Positions 12,187 through 14,540 of a stretch of 14,540 bases of DNA are shown here, in pieces (position 1 is the first letter of the stretch; each line of letters starts with the position of its first letter). Below the pieces are notes generated by a model that made no database searches, was not told the DNA's origin, and saw nothing but the letters and a program-made list of their open reading frames with translations. Source of the DNA: CAZDYI01 sp964509765 (GTDB lineage: Bacteria > Pseudomonadota > Gammaproteobacteria > Tethybacterales > Tethybacteraceae); contig CAZDYI010000128.1 in the NCBI GenBank assembly GCA_964509765.1, forward strand, positions 1 to 14,540, written 5' to 3'. The position numbers and the translations under genes were made by a program.

Positions 12187-13872
12187 TTGGAGGGGGAGCA
12201 GCAAGCGGGCAAGGCCAGGAGCGGCCTGATAACGGACGGCGACGCCCGCGCCCCGAACCGCTCGATGCTGCGGGCCGTCGGCTTCAAGGACGGCGACTTC
12301 GAAAAGCCGATAGCGGGCGTGGCGCACAGCCACTCCAACCTCACCCCGTGCAACGCGAACCTCGCCCCGCTCGCGGACGCCGCGGCGGACGAGCTCATGA
12401 AGTCCGGCGTCATGGCGCAGACCTTCGGGACCATCACGGTCTCCGACGGGATATCGATGGGCACCAAGGGCATGTGCTACTCGCTGGTGTCCAGGGAGGT
12501 CATCGCCGACTCGATCGACACGGTCGCAAACGCCCAGTGCATGGACGCCCTGCTCGTCGTCGGAGGCTGCGACAAGAACATGCCGGGCGGGATGATGGCG
12601 ATCGCGCGGACGAATGTCCCGTCGGTCTACGTCTACGGCGGGACGATCATGCCCGGCAAGCTCAACGGCGAGGACCTGACGATCGTGAGCATCTTCGAGG
12701 CGGTCGGCAAGCACGCCGCGGGCAACCTCGACGACAAGGCCTTCGCAGACATCGAGCGCAACTGCATCCCGGGCCCGGGCTCCTGCGGCGGGATGTACAC
12801 CGCCAACACCATGTCGAGCGCGATCGAGGCGATGGGGATGAGCCTGCCCGGGTCGTCGACCATGGCGGCGATCAGCGACGAAAAGCTCGAGAGCGCAAGG
12901 AGTTCCGGCAGGGTCCTCGCAGAGGCCGTCAGGAAGGGCCTGCGCCCGTCGGACATCATGACGAAGGAGGCCTTCGAGAACGCGATCGTCACCGTCATGG
13001 CCGTCGGCGGCTCGACGAACGCGGTCCTGCACCTGCTTGCGATCGCGAGCGACGCGGGCGTGGACCTGACCATCGACGACTTCGAGCGCCTGAGGAAGAC
13101 CACTCCGGTGATCTGCGACCTCAAGCCCTCCGGCAAGCACGTGACCATAGACTTCCACAGGGCCGGCGGCGTGCCGCAGGTGATGAGGCTGTTGCTGGAC
13201 GCCGGGAAGATCCACGGCGGCTGCCTGGCGATCGAGGGCGGGACCATCGCAGGGCGCCTTGAGGGCGTCCCTCCTGCCCCACCCGAGGGCCAGGACGTCA
13301 TCCGCTCCCTGGACGACCCGGTCTACGGCGAGGGGCACATCGCCATACTCAAGGGCTCGCTCGCGCCCGAGGGCGCGGTCGCAAAGGTTTCCGGGATCAA
13401 GCAGCGGTCGATCCGCGGGCCCGCGCGGGTGTTCGAGGACGAGGAGCACGCTCTGAAGGTGATCCTCGCCGGCGGGATCAACGCCGGCGACGTGCTGGTC
13501 ATCCGCAACGAGGGCCCCAGGGGCGGGCCCGGCATGCGCGAGATGCTCTCGCCGACGTCGGCGATCATCGGCCAGGGACTCGGCGACAGCGTCGCCCTGG
13601 TCACCGACGGCAGGTTCTCGGGCGGGACGTTCGGCTTCGTCGTCGGGCACGTGGCGCCCGAGGCCGCGGCCGGCGGGCCGATCGCCCTCGTGCGCGAGGG
13701 CGACACGGTCAGCATCGACGCGGACTCCCTGTCGCTCGACCTGGAGGTGGACCCAGAGGAGATCTCGAGGCGCAAGGATGAGTGGAAGCCGCCGGACCGG
13801 AAGCCGGCCGGCGTCCTCGGCAAGTACGTCAGGCTGGTGTCGTCCGCGAGCACGGGTGCCGTGACGGGCTGA
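12187..13872 (+). CDS. ilvD: Dihydroxy-acid dehydratase
   Basis: 561 residues, TTG start. IlvD is an iron-sulfur enzyme that dehydrates 2,3-dihydroxy acids to the 2-keto acids of valine, isoleucine and leucine (and pantothenate) synthesis. Cluster and Mg2+ ligands are recognisable: HSNLTPCN (Cys55), SDGISMGTKGM (86-96), GGCDKNMPGG (Cys128), and GPGSCGGMYTANTM (Cys200). VTDGRFSGGTFGFVVGHVAPEA and the closing KYVRLVSSASTGAVT are also typical. Length is typical. A TAG 13 bases upstream in frame rules out an earlier start, and ATG 12265 would cut conserved sequence (RAPNRSMLRA), so TTG 12187 is the only good choice; TAGGG lies about 10 bases before it. The EIIA gene begins 2 bases after its stop. 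Confidence 0.96.
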   Translation: MEGEQQAGKARSGLITDGDARAPNRSMLRAVGFKDGDFEKPIAGVAHSHSNLTPCNANLAPLADAAADELMKSGVMAQTFGTITVSDGISMGTKGMCYSLVSREVIADSIDTVANAQCMDALLVVGGCDKNMPGGMMAIARTNVPSVYVYGGTIMPGKLNGEDLTIVSIFEAVGKHAAGNLDDKAFADIERNCIPGPGSCGGMYTANTMSSAIEAMGMSLPGSSTMAAISDEKLESARSSGRVLAEAVRKGLRPSDIMTKEAFENAIVTVMAVGGSTNAVLHLLAIASDAGVDLTIDDFERLRKTTPVICDLKPSGKHVTIDFHRAGGVPQVMRLLLDAGKIHGGCLAIEGGTIAGRLEGVPPAPPEGQDVIRSLDDPVYGEGHIAILKGSLAPEGAVAKVSGIKQRSIRGPARVFEDEEHALKVILAGGINAGDVLVIRNEGPRGGPGMREMLSPTSAIIGQGLGDSVALVTDGRFSGGTFGFVVGHVAPEAAAGGPIALVREGDTVSIDADSLSLDLEVDPEEISRRKDEWKPPDRKPAGVLGKYVRLVSSASTGAVTG

Positions 13873-13874
13873 AC

Positions 13875-14306
13875 ATGGGCTCCGGCCGCGTCGGCATACT
13901 GATCGTCAGCCACGGGGACCTCAGCGAGCACTTCCTCAAGGCCGCGCGCCTGATCTACCAGGACGAGGACCTCGGGGACATCCAGACGCTGTCGGTGAGC
14001 GCGAAGTCCGACCGCGAGCAGGTCCTCGCGAGCGTGCACGAGTCCCTCGGCCGGTTCGGCGGCGGGACCGACCGGATCCTGGCGATGTGCGACATGCACG
14101 GGGCGACTCCCTCGCGGCTCGTCTGCGACCACGGCTTCGACGGGCTCGAGATCAGGTGCGTGTTCGGCCTGAACCTCTCGATGCTCCTCGACTGCATCAA
14201 CTACAGGATGGAGGGCGCGGACCTCGAGGAGCTCGCTGAGCGGATCTGCCGCACCGGCAGGGACGCGATCTTCACCAGGGCCGCGGGCGACAATGGCGCG
14301 CGGTAA
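13875..14306 (+). CDS. PTS system mannose-type EIIA component
   Basis: 143 residues from ATG 13875. It is a cytosolic phosphocarrier of the EIIA-Man fold that accepts phosphate from HPr-His. Seen: RVGILIVSHGDLSEH, with His13 in the expected phosphorylation position; CDMHGATPSRLVC (72-84) in place of the more common DLFGGTPxN; and GLNLSMLLDCINYR (98-111), equivalent to GxNLPML. The frame is open further upstream, inside ilvD, but ATG 13875 gives the family N-terminus directly, 2 bases after the ilvD stop. HPr overlaps its end by 14 bases. No IIB, IIC or IID permease genes are seen, so a regulatory or incomplete PTS as in many proteobacteria is likely, but the downstream region is outside the window. 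Confidence 0.9.
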   Translation: MGSGRVGILIVSHGDLSEHFLKAARLIYQDEDLGDIQTLSVSAKSDREQVLASVHESLGRFGGGTDRILAMCDMHGATPSRLVCDHGFDGLEIRCVFGLNLSMLLDCINYRMEGADLEELAERICRTGRDAIFTRAAGDNGAR

Positions 14307-14540
14307 GCCGACCGGCACGCGCATCGCAAGGGGCGCGGTCGAGGTAATCAACGACTGGGGCCTGCACGCGCGGCCGGCGGCAGCGCTCGCCAAGCTCGCC
14401 AAGGGCTTCGACTGCCAGCTGACGGTCACCCACGGGGAGCGGACCTCCCCCGCGCTGTCGGTCGCGGCGCTGCTCATGCTCGAGGCGACCAAGGGCAGCA
14501 AGCTCGCCCTCGAGGCCGTCGGCTCCGACGCGAACGAGGC
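14293..14540 (+). CDS. Phosphocarrier protein HPr (3' end outside window)
   Basis: 82 codons are visible from ATG 14293. HPr carries phosphate from Enzyme I (PEP) to EIIA proteins. The active-site signature GLHARPAAALAKLA has His25, equivalent to His15 of E. coli HPr, shifted by a short basic N-terminal extension (MARGKPTGTRIARG). The second region ALSVAALLMLEATKGSKL aligns with the usual KSILGLMxL segment and keeps a serine at the Ser46-equivalent place, the residue that HPr kinase modifies where present. The family is about 85-100 residues, so only a few C-terminal codons are missing. It overlaps the EIIA gene by 14 bases, indicating co-expression; Enzyme I would be expected next. Confidence 0.93.
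   Translation, partial: MARGKPTGTRIARGAVEVINDWGLHARPAAALAKLAKGFDCQLTVTHGERTSPALSVAALLMLEATKGSKLALEAVGSDANE

Noticed and set aside
12166..13650. Long minus-strand open frame opposite ilvD
   Set aside because: It is antisense to a complete dehydratase with all cluster cysteines; a composition artefact.
1..14540. CRISPR arrays, tRNA or rRNA genes, transposases and prophage genes
   Set aside because: Looked for on both strands; no regularly spaced repeats, no rRNA-like conserved blocks, no recognisable tRNA arms with a T-loop, and no transposase or integrase motifs.

Overview
The window looks like a chromosome segment from a high-GC (by eye near 70%) Gram-negative bacterium. It is packed with housekeeping genes and interrupted by one lower-GC accessory gene. 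The gene neighbourhoods are ones I associate with Beta/Gammaproteobacteria: rplU-rpmA-obg-proB, gmk-rpoZ-spoT, lgt divergent from ilvD, and a mannose-type EIIA followed by HPr. The omega subunit begins with the Gram-negative-type MAR-x-TV-x-DC pattern. I do not assign a genus. No rRNA, tRNA, CRISPR array or transposase was seen.

Layout. Positions 1-2652 (+): the 3' end of phosphoglycerate kinase (pgk), then the DNA translocase ftsK. Positions 2663-6453 (-): a compact operon read right to left, rplU-rpmA-obg-proB, followed by a trans-polyprenyl diphosphate synthase. Positions 6540-8070 (-): a lower-GC DNA methyltransferase fused to an HNH nuclease domain, interrupted by a run of ten G on its coding strand. 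Positions 8184-11353 (+): gmk-rpoZ-spoT. These three are functionally linked: GMK makes GDP, SpoT makes and degrades (p)ppGpp, and omega is part of a ppGpp-binding site on RNA polymerase in proteobacteria. Positions 11334-12125 (-): lgt, converging on and overlapping spoT. Positions 12187-14540 (+): ilvD, a mannose-type PTS EIIA and the 5' part of an HPr gene, tightly packed.

Most notable observation. The methyltransferase-HNH gene is out of frame at the G10 tract (7884-7893). The 5' part (start 8070) and the catalytic part lie in different frames. A tract of 9 or 12 G would join them into one protein of about 509-510 residues carrying a TGDNL motif, a DPPF catalytic motif, the AdoMet-binding DPFCG motif and a Cys4 HNH domain. 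This is the architecture of a phase-variable, single-chain modification (and possibly restriction) enzyme, captured in the OFF state. A homopolymer sequencing error is the main alternative.

Other observations. spoT has no ATG, GTG or TTG upstream of its HD domain and probably starts at CTG 9128. A 13-bp hairpin lies just before gmk, with a competing smaller hairpin. A recurrent TARAAT(C) -10-like element lies close to several starts. Convergent gene pairs have almost no intergenic DNA. Start codons are varied: GTG in ftsK, rpmA and proB, TTG in ilvD, and probably CTG in spoT.
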